Of a stretch of DNA of 64,000 nt, positions 63,960 to 64,000 are shown one piece after another. The stretch comes from an uncultured Siphonobacter sp. (GTDB lineage: Bacteria > Bacteroidota > Bacteroidia > Cytophagales > Spirosomataceae), in the NCBI GenBank assembly GCA_913775095.1, contig CAJYIW010000002.1, positions 124,001-188,000 on the forward strand, given 5' to 3'. The first letter of the stretch is position 1; every line of letters begins with the position of its first letter. The notes below the pieces were generated by a model. That model was not told the origin of the DNA. It saw nothing but the letters and a program-made list of their open reading frames with translations, and ran no database searches. The translations under genes and the position numbers were made by a program.

Positions 63960-63995
63960 TTGCGAAAACGCAAAAAAGGAGTTGCGTTTTCGCAA
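63960..63995. repeat. Tandem palindromes TTGCGAAAACGCAA and TTGCGTTTTCGCAA
   Basis: Two 14-bp units, each a palindrome of the form TTGCG-N4-CGCAA, separated by AAAAGGAG; the second is also the complement of the first. Centres are 22 bp apart, about two helical turns, as expected of a double operator bound by a dimeric regulator. It can also form a 14-bp hairpin. Confidence 0.6.
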
Positions 63996-64000
63996 CGAAT

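Noticed and set aside
63804-63960. tRNA- or rRNA-like segment at the right edge
   Set aside because: No cloverleaf with a proper TPsiC arm could be drawn, and no rRNA-like sequence is recognisable.
1-64000. CRISPR arrays, insertion sequences, prophage genes
   Set aside because: No regularly spaced direct repeats, transposase, integrase or phage structural proteins were found on either strand.

Overview
The window comes from a member of the Bacteroidota, most probably order Cytophagales (Spirosomataceae-like). The evidence is a complete gldK-gldL-gldM-gldN type IX secretion/gliding cluster, two PorP/SprF proteins, SusC-type TonB receptors with CarboxypepD_reg and DUF4249 partners, DUF4271 next to hemD, zinc-less L36 and S14, and promoters of the Bacteroidota form TTG-N20-TAnnTTTG with little use of Shine-Dalgarno sequences. 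The genus is a guess from protein character only. No prophage, transposon, CRISPR array, rRNA or tRNA was seen; this is core chromosome.

Layout. 1-3955: a partial SDR-like gene (minus), sucD, a DUF4271 membrane protein and hemD. 4122-11233: a PorP/SprF protein, gldKLMN with a terminator-like hairpin between gldK and gldL, and a convergent second PorP/SprF gene. 11638-26831: an OMP_b-brl_3 TonB receptor, a small membrane protein, uvrC and glycerate kinase (minus), a large FG-GAP/ASPIC lipoprotein, a class A penicillin-binding protein (minus) and an MG2/TonB-plug protein without a barrel. 26833-40492: thiN (minus); the operon coaX - outer-membrane protein - lptC; a cytochrome c lipoprotein (minus); an MsbA-like ABC exporter; trmB, a SNF2 helicase and trehalase (minus); dnaN; and a thioredoxin.

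41267-57218 is a 29-gene ribosomal-protein superoperon from rplC to rplQ, including secY, map, infA, rpmJ and rpoA. It lacks rpsJ at its head, has its own promoter behind a gene-free stretch of about 770 nt, and is unusual for the many stem-loops in its spacers. rpsC carries a long RGG/asparagine-rich tail and rplQ an acidic alanine-rich tail.

57311-64000: an M20 amidohydrolase broken by an in-frame amber codon, carA behind a leader containing a 17-codon upstream ORF that overlaps the carA start, and a TonB receptor/DUF4249 pair on the minus strand. Upstream of that pair, at the right edge, lie two tandem palindromes, a -7 promoter element, a six-codon Cys-Cys reading frame and an intrinsic terminator, in the order expected of an attenuated leader.

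The strongest leads for something undescribed are the carA leader, the right-edge leader of the TonB/DUF4249 operon, the hairpin-rich ribosomal spacers with a 20-nt leader motif shared by rplE and rplR, and tandem GTTTAAAC palindromes in front of dnaN. Intrinsic terminators are mostly perfect palindromes shared by convergent genes, which helps to delimit transcription units throughout.
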